Assembly (NCBI GenBank): GCA_031763025.1 | Contig: JASSKH010000001.1 | Location: 23,189,840 to 23,253,839 of the forward strand | Length of the DNA stretch: 64,000 bases | Direction of reading: 5' to 3' | Source: Macrocystis pyrifera | Taxonomy: Eukaryota; Sar; Phaeophyceae; Laminariales; Laminariaceae | Shown here: one piece after another, positions 48,990-58,930 of the stretch | Layout of the letters: each line of letters begins with the position of its first letter | Numbering within the stretch: position 1 is the first letter of the stretch | Program-made: the position numbers and the translations under genes | Notes under the pieces: model-generated | What the model was told of the DNA's origin: nothing | Database searches by the model: none | Seen by the model: only the letters and a program-made list of their open reading frames with translations

Positions 48990-48990
<1 letters not shown>

Positions 48991-49034
<44 letters not shown>
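48991..49034 (+). repeat. 44-base poly(C)
   Basis: Uninterrupted. It follows CGACACGCTCTTA, with C-rich degenerate sequence before it. No GAGTAC motif. Confidence 0.9.
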
Positions 49035-49035
<1 letters not shown>

Positions 49036-49370
49036 AAAAGGAAAGCACGCCACATCCAGAGAGTGTGCCTCCTGTAAACGCTGTTCGTCGATCGATGGAC
49101 ACCGCACGGGTCGCCGTCGCCCCTGACCGTCGCCAACCGAGGCCAAGGCCGACCACAGCACAAGTCGTCGATCAACCAGGCGCGCCAGCTCGGCAAGGGT
49201 AGAGTCGAGCGCCGAGCGGCCGACGCAGAGACCAGATCAGCCCGGCGAAGCGACACCTCTGTCTGCGGCGGTTCCATCATGTCGACAACACGCTAATTTT
49301 TGCTGCTGGAATCTGGCGTTATGCGAGGGGGGGGGGGTCGGGAGGCACGGAAAATAAGGCGTCCTGTCAG

Positions 49371-49680
49371 CGGGGGGGGGGGGGGGGTGTACTCATTATC
49401 ATGCATAGCCGTAGTCGCATGACCATAGACCCTGGCATCCCTACAATGCCGGGACGGAGCACGTTGGGTTTTTCACCGACCAGGCAGACATTGCTTGCAC
49501 CAAGCGCGAAGCACCGTGAGGTGTCCGGCGAGTCGCATGAAGGGCGAGCTGCATCCTACTAAGAACCGCTTCTGAGGCGGATTTTCTTGAATATGGATGA
49601 CAGCGTCAATGAATTGATTTAATTTCTGGTGTGGCCACGTCAAGAGGCAGCAATGGGTTTATTACTATGTAACTGCCCCG
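49371..49680 (-). mobile_element. SINE-like element copy 8
   Basis: It reads from a G-run and GTGTACTCATTATCATGCAT to TTATTACTATGTAACTGCCC. A second G-run of 26 (49692-49717) follows, so it is bracketed by homopolymers on both sides. The head is missing. Confidence 0.85.
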
Positions 49681-50407
49681 TCCTGTCAGGCGGGGGGGGG
49701 GGGGGGGGGGGGGGGGGAGGGGTCACGCCAAAACGGCGGAGGTGTGGCATGGCATGTACCGATCGCTGCGAGCGCGTGTTGATGAGCACGAGCGCAGCAC
49801 GGCACAAGCAGAGCGAGAGAGCTCAACAACGAACGCAGCGCTCAAAGAGACCGTGGTGGAGCGGCTGTAGCAGCGGCCGATAACGTTTGAGTTCGACACG
49901 TGAGCTTCTCTTGCTCACCTACCGAGATACAGCGTAATGAAACCACTACGAACGGCCTTTTTCGTTCGGGTATTACATGCCAACAATGCTCGGGTTAAAA
50001 AAACCCGGCGCTCCTCAGGGAGCGTGAGATTCTAGCCGAACCAAAACCGCGGTTTTCCTTCACTTTTTTCGCCGACGAAACGCCCCCACCCTTATCTATC
50101 TATACCGCACTCCGACCCACTTGGAAGAGAACAGGGACCACGCGCGGCGCGGCGAGCGTCCGTCGAACTACTAAAAACATGAAGCTGAGGCAGCGCGGCG
50201 CACCCTAAAAAAAACGAGAGGAGAGGAGAGGACAACGTGCGCATGACAACCCGCAGTCATCTCGGAGTACCGTAAGACGACCTCACGGCGGCAACTTTCG
50301 CACCCATCATCACGACGGGGGGATTTACTGTAGAGCGATCAGAACCAGATACGGGTGGCAAAAATAGAGGAATATGTGATTATTGGGGTCCGTCGTGGGT
50401 CCTGATT

Positions 50408-50520
50408 ACCATTACGGGGGTCCATAGTTTAATAGGACCTATGGTATACATAAAAACCTATATATTTACCTACTTCTACTAACAATATTTGGTGCTGTTT
50501 AGTATGGTCCCCCGTGATAC
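50408..50520. mobile_element. 110-bp MITE copy 3
   Basis: TTACGGGGGTCCATAGTTTA and TTAGTATGGTCCCCCGTGAT form the inverted ends. The AT-rich centre (ATAAAAACCTATATATTTAC) matches the copy at 34137. Confidence 0.8.
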
Positions 50521-50889
50521 CAAGAAAGCCGCCCAACGCGGCTGAACAGCACCGAAAAGCCTCCGGACGAAGAGGAGACGGGAACGCGACGCGGCGTCAG
50601 AGCCCACCCAACGAACTGCAGCTCAGCACATGCGCCATCCGTCAGCGACGTAGCGTTCTATTCATAGCGAGCGTCAAGAAAACAAACAGAAACGAACAAA
50701 CCCAAACCAAATCTACGTACGTACGGCACCGCGGCAACTCGGCCACTCCGGTCAAGGCTGCAGAAGCCAACAAAACGACGAAGCAATAGCACAAAATAAC
50801 GAGCAGCAAAGACAAGAACGGAATACAGGCTCCTCCCCCTTCGAGCATTCTTTTTAAGAAATTGCTGTGATGATGGGTGGGAAAAAAAG

Positions 50890-51250
50890 GTAGCAACAGG
50901 AAACAAGCTTTCACTTTGAACGCCACCTCCAGAAAGCCAGGCAGCTGTTAATTTAAAAAAAAAAATATATATATATATACAGCAACAAACATGTCAAGAA
51001 AACAAACGAAAAAATAAAATAAAACAACAACAAATAAAATCAACAAAAGCAGCAACGCAAAACAAGGTCTCACCTTGAGCGTCGCTTCCAGACAACCAGG
51101 CAGGTAAACAAAGTACAAAGCAAACAAACTACCAAAAAAACACAGCGAACAAAGTATGAATGCCAAAAAACGCAAACAAAACAAAGCAAAACAAAAAAAG
51201 GAGCAACGAGAAACAACGTTCCAGAAAGCCGGGCAGGAAGGGGAAAAGCA
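50890..51250 (-). repeat. Partial duplicates of DENR exon 4 end and donor
   Basis: On the minus strand, LPGFLE-type 3' ends of exon 4 recur at about 51240-51200 (FLPGFLERCF), 51100-51065 (LPGCLEATLKV) and 50945-50905 (LPGFLEVAFKV). Each is followed by A/C-rich intron-like sequence, at 130-165 base spacing. Two keep a GT after the Lys codon. The array starts right after the true exon end at 51339 and probably arose by repeated tandem duplication across the exon-intron border. Confidence 0.7.
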
Positions 51251-51338
51251 AACAAAACGGTACCTTCAAAAGCGCGAAAAAAGTACGAAAAAAACAAAAA
51301 ACAAAAATACCAACAAGAAACGAAACAAGGCCACTGAC

Positions 51339-51487
51339 TTTCAGCGTGGCCTCCAGGAACCCCGGCAGGTCCATAAGCACGTCCCCCTGAATAACGATCT
51401 CCTCCGCCCCAGACGCGGCCTTGCTCACAGAGGAGCCGCACGCGAACTGCTTCCCTATCTTCTTCGCCGCATCTTTCATCTTCACGT
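51339..51487 (-). CDS. DENR: DENR exon 4 (SUI1 domain core)
   Basis: The acceptor TTATCAG begins with two bases that complete Asp, then VKMKDAAKKIGKQFACGSSV, SKAASGAEEIVIQGDV and DLPGFLEATLK, ending AAA|GTCAGT in phase 0. KFACGSS and IVIQGDV are the most conserved SUI1/DENR strings, so this is the most certain exon of the gene. Confidence 0.95.
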
Positions 51488-52084
51488 CTGATAAGAATCG
51501 GACCAGACAACACGGTCGCAAGGTCAAGCAGAAGTATTGCCACGAAAAAGATGTGTGTGTGGGGGGGTGTACTCATTATCATGCATGGCCGTAGTCCTAT
51601 GACCATAGACCCTCGCATCCCTACAAGGCCGGGACGGAGCACGTCGGGTTTTCACCGACCAGGAAGACATTGCTTGCACCAAGCGCGAAGCGCCGTGAGG
51701 TGTCCAGCGAGTCGCATGAAGGGTGAGCTGCATCCTACTAAGAACCGCTTGTGAGGCGGATTTTCTTGCGTATGGATGACAGCATCAATGAATTGATTTA
51801 ATTTCTGGTGTGGCCACTTCCAGAGACAGCGATGGGTTTACTATGTAACTGCCTCGTGGGTGCCTTACCATATACACCCTACGTGATACGATCATTCCCC
51901 TTGTGCGGAGTGAGCGTTCTTCACTTCGCACAAAAATGATCTAACTCGACCACCAGCTGTGACCGACTGCCAAAAAAATAAAAATAAAGAAAAGCGGCAC
52001 CCCGGCTGTCTAGCTCAAGTCGTGAGCGGCATGTTTTACAATGTCGTTGCCAACCGACGCCAACCCAACCCTATATATAATAGG

Positions 52085-52125
<41 letters not shown>

Positions 52126-55100
52126 CGTACTCATTTGTTGTTTGTTTTTGTCATTTGACCATTGATTGACCATGCATCCCTTTCGAGACGGAGCGGGAGG
52201 AGGGGGAGGAGGAGAGAGGGGTGGGGAGAAGCGTGAGACGCGTGCGTGCGGCCGGCACATAAACACGAGTTGAGCATCAAAGTGGAGACGATGTTGGGGA
52301 GGGAGGAAACAAGCGTCGCCTCGCACACAACCAACCGCACCGACGTCTTACCGGAACAAGTTGCTCGTGAAAGAGTATGGGACAATCTTCGCGGCAGCTA
52401 CTATAGGGACGGCAAAAATATATATAATCCGTGCTCCAAAAAAAAAAAGGGGGGAAAGGTTGCAGCTGCTGCAAAAGGGGGGCAAAGAAGGGCCAGCACC
52501 ACAAAAAAAAAAAAGCGCGCTCTCGCCTGGGAATGTGTCGAGGCCTCCAACAACCGTGACAAACTTGCGCCGGTTTCGAGACAGACGCCCGATGACGACC
52601 CGTTGCTCCCCCCCGGCCGCCTTCTTGCCAGGCTTCGCTATCCTTACCTGCCGTCCGACAAACCCGAAAAAAAAAACGAAGAAAAAAGGCAGAAAAGGAG
52701 AGCGGGCGAGAGGGGGAAGCAGGGAGGGGAGGGGAGGGGAGGCGAAAGAGGGAGGGGGGGGGGGAAGGCGGAGGGTCAACCGGGATATCCATTCAATACA
52801 CTGAGTGTTACCTTTTTTACGGTGCTACTTTGCCTGTTTTGTTTTTGAACCACCGCCTTTCCTTTCCGGCGCTCCGTTCAAGCCTTGGTCACAGGTATCT
52901 TCCCTTTTCCCCTCGGACGAACCTCCTCTCATTTTTTTCGCGCAGAGGGGGGCTCAGCATTCCCACTGCCCGTCGATTTTGATCGAGAACTCTGCTAACT
53001 CGGGTTCTCAAGCTTTCCCCGATGAGAAAAAAAAAAGGCGCCTCATTTTTCGAAGCCCAGCCCTCACGCGCGCTGCGCAGCAATTTCGAGGCTAGCCGCC
53101 AGACCATCGGGACTGTAGAGCTCTACACTGTAGTTACACGAGTATACAGCACTCCACTACACTAGCGCTATGTGACTTGCTAAGAGGGTAGCGTTGCTAT
53201 CGCACCGACCCATCGCCTTGGTCTAACAAACGAGAGATCTCGTTCCCGAGACCCCCCACACACACGACCCCGGGGGAAATTGCGGTAAGAAGCCCTTCGT
53301 CGTAATCTGTGCCTGGTTCATACTTTCGTAAATATTTCGTTCGTGAAAACCAGACTTGAAACAAGAAAAAAAAAAAAAACAAAAAATTGGAAGGCAAAAA
53401 AAATAAACAAAACAGAAAACAGAAAACAGAAAAAAGAAAATTTTGCACGTGCTGACGACAACGACGCCGCCGCTCACAGTGATACGAAGGGGGGGGGGGG
53501 GGGGGGGGGGACCCTAAACCGACGGATTGCCTCCTGGGGCAAGGAAAACCGCCCACCAATCGCCTACGAGCGGTACCATGGCCCAACGGCGTCGGCAAGC
53601 ACTCCCATAAATAAGGCTGGAGGGATGGGGCGGTCATGGCTAACCCACGGATCACTAAAAAATCGACGCGAATCGACGAACATGTGGGTGGGAATGCTGA
53701 ATGAACCCTATGCGCGACCGAAACAAAGGCAAGCACCGGGGGGGGGGGGGGGGGTGTACTCGATAGGAGAGATGTACTCGATCTCATGCATGGCCGTAGT
53801 CGTATGACCATAGACCCTCGCATCCCTACAATGCCGGGACGGAGCACGTCGGGTTTTCACCGACCAGGCAGACATTGCTTGCACCAAGCGCGAAGCGCCG
53901 TGAGGTGTTGGGCGATTCGCATGAAGGGTGAGCTGCATCTTACTAAGAACCGCTTCAGAGGCGGATATTCTTGCATATGGATGACAGCATCAATGTATTG
54001 ATTTAATTCCCGCTGTGGCCAAGACCAAGCACCGGGGGGGGGGGGGGAAGAAGGGAAGACTCCTGTGGCAATGGCTGCTGCATTATAGTCCAGAATGTCG
54101 ATGGGGTTACAACCTTCCGCCAGCCGAGCTGGAAAGCAGTAGTGGAATAACAGTAAACAAAAAAGCAGACGAACAAGCGAACAAACGAACCGTACCAGAA
54201 GGCTCCTATGCCTTCCACCAGCGAACACAGTGCACGGCAGTTACAAACATCCAGCAGCGCGAGAGTCCTAGCGAGAGCTTTCACACCCCCTAATTGAACT
54301 GTGTCGCTATTTTACACGGCCACAAAAAAAAAAACACGCGGGCCTCTCCTGAGCACGGTAAGGCCGGAGGTCCGCGTCGTCCGGTTTCCGAAAGCCTCCA
54401 TTTTGGTTTCTAGACGGAAACCGCTTTAAGCTGTTAGCACACTCGGAGAGCATTTTTTGAACTGACCTTTTTGCCCTTCTTCTTCGGCTCCTCCCCACCC
54501 CGGCCATCTCCGTCCGCTGCCCCCCCCCCCCCCCCCCTGCCCGTCTCCGCCTTCCCCTCCTTTCACCTGCCACCGTCGCCGAAAAAACGAGCGCGTCAAA
54601 TGAACATATTTTTTCACACGCGGCGCAGCCCGACTGAAGCTTTCGACGAGATGGCTGCGGCGGGAAGGGAGTGGAGAAAGGCTTGAGCACAACGCGCGCG
54701 GGGGCTGAACTTTGTGGCGTCCGCCACTACCACTGCTGCTTCTGCTGCTTCTGCTGCTGCTAATCCTACCATCACTACCAGTACTACTAAATTTGCGTCG
54801 AATCCGGAGAGTACGGATGCACAAGGGAAACCGACTGCAACCAGATGCCGTGAGTACATCGACGTCACCACCACCATCACTCCTCTACCCCCCCATCACT
54901 CCTCTACTCCCCCCCGCCCCCATGGCCACCCCCCACTACCACCCGCCGCCACTACCGCCACCACCACAAACTAAATCGAATATCATCAAACTCCCACCTC
55001 CAGCCCTGCCAACGCCTCCTCCAGAGCGAACATTTCAGGACAGTTAGCCTGCGCCCACGCCCGGCACTCCTCCACCGTGGACCCATACTCGCAGTACTCA

Positions 55101-55171
55101 GGAGGCAGCCCGCACACTGTTGCAGTGGGTCGGTTTTCCACAAGAACAGGAGGCGGGTTGGGTGATGGCAT
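51339..55171 (-). CDS. DENR: DENR/Tma22-type translation re-initiation factor (density-regulated protein), 4 exons, 3' end not found
   Basis: Joined exons on the minus strand: 55171-54998, 54566-54467, 52647-52527, 51487-51339, about 181 codons. DENR partners MCT-1 on the 40S ribosomal subunit to recycle deacylated tRNA and allow re-initiation. The N-terminal zinc-type segment has VCGLPPEYCEYGSTVEEC. A Lys-rich linker follows (EEPKKKGKK), then the SUI1 core VVIGRLSRNRRKFVTVVGGL, DAAKKIGKQFACGSSVSK and EEIVIQGDVLMDLPGF. These match the family in order and spacing. ATG at 55171 is the first Met in a frame leading into the Cys motif. Odd points: the first Cys of the usual C-x2-C pair is absent, exon 2 has a one-base excess in an 18-G run, and intron 3 starts GC. 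The last 20-25 residues were not located. The gene is convergent with the giant gene. Confidence 0.85.
51555..52087 (-). mobile_element. SINE-like element copy 9, near full length, in DENR intron 3
   Basis: It runs from GTGTACTCATTATCATGCAT to CAACCGACGCCAACCCAACC (head, reversed) and an A/T-rich TATATATAATAG. Its 5' end abuts a G-run of 38 (52088-52125). On the sense side this run is the C tail of the LINE remnant at 52126-52200. Confidence 0.85.
52088..52200 (-). mobile_element. LINE 3' tail with C-run of 38
   Basis: Read on the minus strand it has CTCCGTCTCGAAAGGGATGC, AACAACAAATGAGTAC and a long C-run, the exact 3' end seen on LINE copies 1 and 2. No coding part is left. A SINE-like copy follows the C-run. 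Confidence 0.85.
52201..53743. other. DENR intron 2 and exon 3 flanks
   Basis: Apart from exon 3 this is A-rich and GA-rich low-complexity DNA on the plus strand (AGGGGAGGGGAGG at 52725, long A-runs at 53365) with a G-run at 53490-53510. I see no other gene. Confidence 0.45.
52527..52647 (-). CDS. DENR: DENR exon 3 (start of SUI1 domain)
   Basis: The acceptor GGACGGCAG is followed by VRIAKPGKKAAGGEQ, VVIGRLSRNRRKFVTVVGGL and DTFP. The frame runs to CCCAG|GCGAGA, which has no GT nearby that keeps the family spacing. If the intron starts with GC the junction reads DTFP|DVKMKDAAKK. The next usable GT, in a T-run 26 bases on, would add about eight extra residues (GESALFFF-like). Confidence 0.8.
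53744..54031 (-). mobile_element. SINE-like element copy 10, in DENR intron 2
   Basis: It starts with a G-run, then a doubled 3' end: GTGTACTCGATAGGAGAGAT followed by another GTACTCGATCTCATGCATGG. It runs to TTTAATTCCCGCTGTGGCC. Just outside, GACCAAGCACCGGGGGG repeats the AAGCACCGGGGGG seen on its other side, so AAGCACCGG plus G-run may be a target duplication. Confidence 0.8.
54467..54566 (-). CDS. DENR: DENR exon 2 (linker) with poly(G) frame break
   Basis: The acceptor GGTGGCAG and donor AAAAAG|GTCAGT give 100 bases. It enters as VKGGEGGDGQG, passes a G-run of 18, and must leave as AADGDGRGGEEPKKKGKK to join exon 3 in phase 0. With 17 G the exon would be 99 bases and in one frame throughout. 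A Gly linker then basic stretch is normal at this place in DENR proteins. Confidence 0.8.
54998..55171 (-). CDS. DENR: DENR exon 1
   Basis: It starts MPSPNPPPVLVENRPTATVC, continues GLPPEYCEYGS, then ECRAWAQANCPEMFALEEAL, and ends CTGGAG|GTGGGA in phase 0. The family pattern is Y-C-x-V-C-x-L-P-x-E-Y-C-E-Y ... C-x-x-W; here the residue at the first Cys position is Ala. A second in-frame alternative start (TTG) exists 6 bases upstream but is not an ATG. Confidence 0.9.
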
Positions 55172-55313
55172 GGCCAAACGGCACGGACAACGAAAAAGCG
55201 GCGGCGCCGAGAATTAGTCCACATGGCTGACCAGGGGTGTGCGCCAGGGCGGTCGAACGAAACGGCGGGAAAAACGAAAGGGGCGCAGGAGCCTGTGAAA
55301 GCGTTTACACCCC

Positions 55314-55500
55314 TCCCTCCCTCCCTCCCTCCCTCCCTCCTCTCCTTCCTTCCTTCCTTCCTTCCTTCCTTCCACGACTCAAAAGCCATATAGTGCACCA
55401 GTTCCCTACCTCCTACCCCCCCTCCTCCCTTCCGTCCGCTCAACCCTCCCTCCCTCCCTCTCTCCCTCCCTCCTTCTCCCCTCCCCTCCCCCCTTCCCGT
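55314..55500 (-). repeat. (CCCT)n and (CCTT)n polypyrimidine blocks upstream of DENR
   Basis: CCCTCCCTCCCT, CTTCCTTCCTTCC and a second CCCT block lie 140-330 bases upstream of the DENR start. In the DENR sense direction this is a polypurine GGGA/GGAA tract. It may act in the promoter or simply be a microsatellite. Confidence 0.8.
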
Positions 55501-55604
55501 GCTGTTTCTGCTATTGGCACAACGCGCGGGCGCGACGGGAGACGCTGTGCGCACAACGTCCCGAACTCGCAGCAGCACCAGCAACGGCAGCAGCAGCAGC
55601 ATCT

Positions 55605-55608
55605 GTGA

Positions 55609-55656
<48 letters not shown>
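55605..55656 (+). repeat. CAG microsatellite
   Basis: About 17 CAG/AGC units upstream of DENR. No supported coding frame. Confidence 0.9.
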
Positions 55657-55657
<1 letters not shown>

Positions 55658-56699
55658 GACAGCACCCATCAACACGCCACCCGCCCTACCCCAGAAGGCG
55701 CGGGAGAGAGCCGTCCCGTTGTACTCCCATACACCGTACGACCGCCGCGACGAAATGCACCACACCACTGCCGCTGAGAACTCGCGCAGCAGGACGCTTC
55801 GCAACTATCGCGGTCAACTCGTAGGCATTGGCCGGTGTGGAGAACTCGGAGAATCGCATACAGCAGGTGAAACTTTTGACTCGAACGGAGCCTCTCCATT
55901 ACTTGGCGCCGTCGAGAAGCGAGCAGTAGCTTCGCGTGGCATATATATATATATATATACTTCATCTCCGACCGAGCTCGAAAAAAAAACCCAAATAAAT
56001 CCCCCCCTCCCCGCCGGGAAACCACACCGACAATTTTTGGAAGCCAGGCACGTGTGTCGAAAGAGAGCGACGCCAACAAGAAAAGTGCGGTCTTGTCAAC
56101 GGTCGACCACTTCACGGCAGTGAGCGCGACAAGGATAAATAACACGGCCAGCACAACAACGTGTGATTTGCAGTGGTACGGATGGCAACACAGCCCCTTC
56201 GACGGAATTTTTTGCCCCAGGCTGATCGCCTCGACAGCGGGGTGCCGAGGAGTCCGAACGCCGAGGCGGTGCGTCCACAACTAAGGCAAAGGACGATCTC
56301 GACGAGGTGAACAAGCACTTCCCAAAGCCGCCATTTTTTTCTGGGTGTGCGTACCCCGCTCCATACGACTGGGGAAACTCGGCTCGGAAGTTTCGCCCCA
56401 GGGGATGCGGTAACACAAGCACCATTCGGACTCTAATATGGGGGGGGGAGAAAAATAAAATAAAATGGGTGCTATGCTCCCGGTCAGAGGGCACACGGTG
56501 GTGTCATGCTGAGCGCGCGCGCGTGCGTGCGTGCGTGCGTGTCCTACACAGTTGCTCCTCGCCTTGCACCTGGAACTGTGGTTCGATCCGAATTCTAATA
56601 CTCGTCCCCCAACCCCCCGCCAATAATGCTGCACGCCATCGTTTTTCGTCGTGGGAGGTTTTTCGTCACTCTCCCCCTACCCCCCGCCGGAAATTGAAT

Positions 56700-56960
56700 T
56701 GACTGATTGAAGCTGTCATCCATGTGCAAGAAAGTCTACCTCGCAAGCGGTTCTTAGTAGGATGCATGCAGCTCACCCTTCATGCGACTCGCCGGACACC
56801 TCACGGCGCTTCGCGCTTGGTGCAAGCAATGTCTGTCTGGCGGGTGAAAACCCGACATGCTCCGTCCCGGCATTGTAGGGATGCGAGGGTCTATGGTCAT
56901 ACGACTACGGCCATGCATGAGATCGACCACATTTCTCCTATCGAGTACACCTCCCGCCCC
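56700..56960 (+). mobile_element. SINE-like element copy 11
   Basis: It starts within the TTGAATTGACTGATTGAAGC segment and carries an extra GCAT in GATGCATGCAGCTCACC. It ends CATGAGATCGACCACATTTC then TATCGAGTACACC and a C-rich tail. LINE copy 2 starts at once after it. Confidence 0.85.
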
Positions 56961-56970
56961 CGCCCCCCGA

Positions 56971-58383
56971 GGCAGCAAGGCAGGGGGTCACGGTAGGGGA
57001 AGATACGGTGTCGGCATTGATGTTTGCGGATGACTTTGTGGGGATACCAGAGACACCCGAAGGATTGCAGAAACAAATAAAGAAGGCGCTAGAATACACT
57101 AGAAAATGGAGGGTGATGGCAAACGTCAAGAAATGCGCAGTAGTTGTTTGTAACGAAGATAAGGTAAACCCCGTAAATTTCAGTTGGAAGTGGGGAGAAG
57201 TTGAATTGCCGATCGTAGACCAGTATACATACCTTGGCGTAGAGATCTCAAAAGACTGCTCTTGGCATACACGTATAGCAAAAGTAATAGGAAGGGGTAA
57301 ATCACACGTAGGCAAGATGGAATGCGATCCTAACAGACTCGCATCTTGACACCAGGATCAAGAGATGTATCCTAATGAATGTGATAGTATCACAGCTAGA
57401 ATATGCAGGAAGCGTATGGGAAGGGAATGCGAAGTTCGTAAAACAGTTCGAATCAGTACAGATGACAGCAGCTAAAAAACTACCAAGACTCTCAAGTACG
57501 ACTAGTAATACAGTATTAAGAGCAGAACTGGGAATGCACCCACTCAAGACGAACAGAGACATGGGAAAGTTGAAATGGCAATACAAAGTAAGGAACATGC
57601 CAAAAAAACAGGTTGCCACCCATAGTTGATAGAGCTGCATCGGAGAAAGAAACAAAAGGGCGAGCTGGAATAAGGTGGGATGGCGTAGTTGAGAAACTAT
57701 GGAAGGATATAGGGGGAAACCAAGAAGAGATGACGTCCGCCGGGAAGCTTGGGAGGTACAAGGCAGAAGTAGAAGAAATAACAGAAAGAAGGGAGAGGCT
57801 AGCGCTAAGAAACAAGGTGGAATCGGAAAAAAACTCAAGATATATACGGGGGATTGAAGGTAGGAATAGGAATGTAAATGAACTTGCACGGCACAACGGA
57901 CTTCGCGAAAACGCCGAAACTGCGCTTTCGTGTAGGTGACCTGGACCTGCCAGAAAGAAGAAAGAGGTATACCAGTAGCCGGGAGGAGGAAGAAGTAGAT
58001 GCACAGATGTGCCGTGTGGCAAAGCAATAGAGAGTAGAATTCACATAGTAGGAGAATGTGAAATATACAAGGAGGAACGGGGTGTGTTGGAAGAGGAGAT
58101 GAAGGAAATAGACGAATGTGACATGGAGGAGTTTGACACACTAGATAGCAACGAGAAAACGATCGCTATCCTAGGGGATAGATGGTGGCCACAGGAGGCC
58201 AAACAGGAAGGGATAAGACTAGCAAAAAAAAAATATATGTAATATATAGAAACAACGTAATGAGCGCCCAATTGTTGGAGGTGTCTCTATTAGGAGAAGG
58301 AACGGTGCTCCGTCTCGAAAGGGATGCGTGGTCAATGATCAAATGACTAAGGCAAGCAACAAATGAGTACCCCCCCCGCCCCG
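56971..58383 (+). mobile_element. LINE copy 2, 5'-truncated
   Basis: It begins at GGCAGCAAGGCAGGGGGTCA, equivalent to 34743 of copy 1, so it is shorter. The frame 57008-57349 has LMFADDFVGIPETPEGLQ with the FADD motif. A one-base gain near 57321 and another near 57606 break it into pieces (57375-57629 and 57613-57939). The end has CGKAIESRIHIVGECE (zinc-knuckle remnant), WPQEAKQEGIRLAKKK and AACAAATGAGTAC plus a C-run with one G. A SINE-like copy follows, as in copy 1. Confidence 0.9.
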
Positions 58384-58384
58384 T

Positions 58385-58560
58385 CACGCAGCCCACCCTT
58401 CCTTGCGACTCGCCGAAAACCTCACAAAAAGCTTCGCGTTTGTTGCAAGCAATGTCTCCCTGGTCGGTGAAATCCCAACGTTCTCCGTCCCGGCATCGTA
58501 GGGGTGCGAGGGTCTATGGTCATACGACTACGGCCAAGCGTGATGATGAGTACACGCCGC
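58385..58560 (+). mobile_element. SINE-like element copy 12 (degenerate)
   Basis: ACGCAGCCCACCCTTCC then CAAGCAATGTCTCCCTGGTC and GATGATGAGTACACGCCGCC. It has more changes than the others (AAAAAGCTTCGCG in place of the GGCGCTTCGCG core) and so may be an older insertion or a separate subfamily. Confidence 0.75.
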
Positions 58561-58854
58561 CCCCCTCCCCCCGTCTTAATTTCTTTAGATGTGCAAACCA
58601 AAACGTTTTCGGGGACAACCTACTTGGACATGCAATACGAGTAAAGTGCGCTACTGTAGGTAATGAAGGGTGGATAGCGTCGCAATAGCGGCGAGCCCAC
58701 CCACCTCCACAGTACACGACGGTGAGAGGATAGGAGCCCTCGTCTCCCGCAGCCACCGCCCCTCCGCCCTCCTCGGCCCCCCCCGTGGCAAACTCTGCCA
58801 TGTCTCTTGACCGCCTTTTCCCCCGACCCCCTCGAGGCTGCTGCCGCCGCTACC

Positions 58855-58930
58855 GCTGGTGCTGGTGCTTGCTGGTGTTTGCTGGCGCTTGCTGGCGCTT
58901 GCTGGCGCTTGCTGTAAGCTGCTGGTGCTG
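58855..58930 (+). repeat. GCTGGCGCTT minisatellite
   Basis: About seven 10-base units GCTGGYGYTT in tandem. Not treated as coding. Confidence 0.75.

Larger units (their letters stand above)
47721..51338. other. Region between giant gene and last DENR exon found
   Basis: It contains a C-run of 44 (48991-49034), a SINE-like copy (49371), MITE copy 3 (50408-50520), and A-rich DNA with partial exon duplicates (50890-51250). Open frames on both strands at 47.7-48.7 kb are GC-driven and I could not tie them to splice sites. The missing last exon of DENR (about 20-25 codons) should lie somewhere here on the minus strand, but I could not identify it. Confidence 0.5.
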
